Source of the DNA: Kordiimonadaceae bacterium
Lineage (GTDB): Bacteria; Pseudomonadota; Alphaproteobacteria; Sphingomonadales; Kordiimonadaceae
DNA length: 14,715 nt
Assembly: GCA_016763495.1 (NCBI GenBank)
Contig: JAESTR010000152.1
Coordinates: forward strand, 1 to 14,715
Direction of reading: 5' to 3'
In this document: positions 14,549 through 14,715 of the stretch, in pieces
Numbering within the stretch: the stretch's first letter is position 1
How the letters are laid out: every line of letters starts with the position of its first letter
Translations under genes and position numbers: made by a program
The notes under the pieces: model-generated
Seen by the model: only the letters and a program-made list of their open reading frames with translations
Databases searched by the model: none
Told to the model about the DNA's origin: nothing

Positions 14549-14580
14549 CGGAAGGGCATTTCGGGACCTTCCGCCTTTCT
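14549..14580 (+). terminator. intrinsic terminator after ardC
   Basis: CGGAAGG (14549-14555) and CCTTCCG (14567-14573) form a 7-bp stem with an 11-base loop, followed by CCTTTCT. It lies about 50 bp after the ardC stop codon. The stem is preceded by an A-run, so some activity in the reverse direction is possible. Confidence 0.8.
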
Positions 14581-14604
14581 TAATGATAGACATATGTAAC
14601 TGAA

Positions 14605-14715
14605 CTAAGGTTCTGTACATACTGAAAACGTAGGCGGTTTGGGCCGTGTGTTCAAGAGAGAAAATTGCTCCATTGGCTGATGTATTTCCTCAAGTGGAAA
14701 CCCAACAACCAACCA
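14605..14715 (-). CDS. possible C-terminal end of a gene running off the window
   Basis: A minus-strand frame is open from the window edge to a TAG at 14605-14607, 36 codons, reading GFPLEEIHQPMEQFSLLN and ending PPTFSVCTEP. It looks protein-like, but it is short, matches nothing I recognise and could be chance. It would converge on ardC, with the 14549-14580 stem between them. Confidence 0.25.
   Translation of the reverse strand, partial: WLVVGFPLEEIHQPMEQFSLLNTRPKPPTFSVCTEP

Noticed and set aside
1..14715. CRISPR array, tRNA or rRNA genes
   Set aside because: No regularly spaced direct repeats, no tRNA cloverleaf with CCA-type features and no rRNA-like segment were seen on reading through the window.

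Overview
This window looks like the chromosome of a Gram-negative proteobacterium of moderate G+C: it carries an outer-membrane TonB-dependent receptor, a PepSY membrane protein and envelope hydrolases with signal peptides or membrane anchors. The gene set and the IS66-type remnant suggest a marine alphaproteobacterium or a similar gammaproteobacterium. That is a guess from gene style; no rRNA or tRNA gene is present to fix it.

Layout. (1) Bases 1-1010 are genomic debris: the middle of a broken TonB-dependent receptor gene, cut off by a 120-bp internally deleted IS66-family remnant that keeps both terminal inverted repeats and the last codons of the transposase. (2) Bases 1159-11910 hold a compact seven-gene locus: a PepSY-TM protein (-), a TAP-type secreted alpha/beta hydrolase (+), a membrane-anchored PAF-acetylhydrolase-like hydrolase (-), an intact TonB-dependent receptor (-), a DUF819 permease (-), a TetR regulator (-) and a DUF2817/M14-type metallohydrolase (+). 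(3) Bases 11911-12745 are mostly non-coding. The second half folds into an elaborate set of nested hairpins closed by a long-range stem and followed by an intrinsic terminator, so it is probably a structured RNA or leader. (4) Bases 12766-14496 hold a plasmid- or ICE-like module: a 57-aa protein, a 149-aa protein and an ArdC-type antirestriction protein.

The main result is an 18-bp inverted repeat, TTTATTT-N4-AAATAAA, found in four intergenic gaps and nowhere else that I noticed: between the PepSY and TAP genes, before the receptor, before the DUF819 permease, and (with two mismatches) between the TetR gene and the metallohydrolase gene. In two of these it overlaps the predicted -35 box with exactly the same spacing to the -10. 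I infer that it is the operator of the TetR protein encoded here and that the locus is one autoregulated regulon.

Read together, the locus looks like a scavenging pathway: outer-membrane import (receptor), periplasmic hydrolysis (TAP and PAF-AH-like enzymes), inner-membrane uptake (DUF819), cytoplasmic hydrolysis (DUF2817/M14), and a PepSY protein of the kind often paired with iron or siderophore receptors. The substrate is not visible in the sequence; a peptide, modified peptide or peptidic/ester siderophore is the most natural guess. The second point of interest is the structured RNA candidate directly upstream of the antirestriction module.
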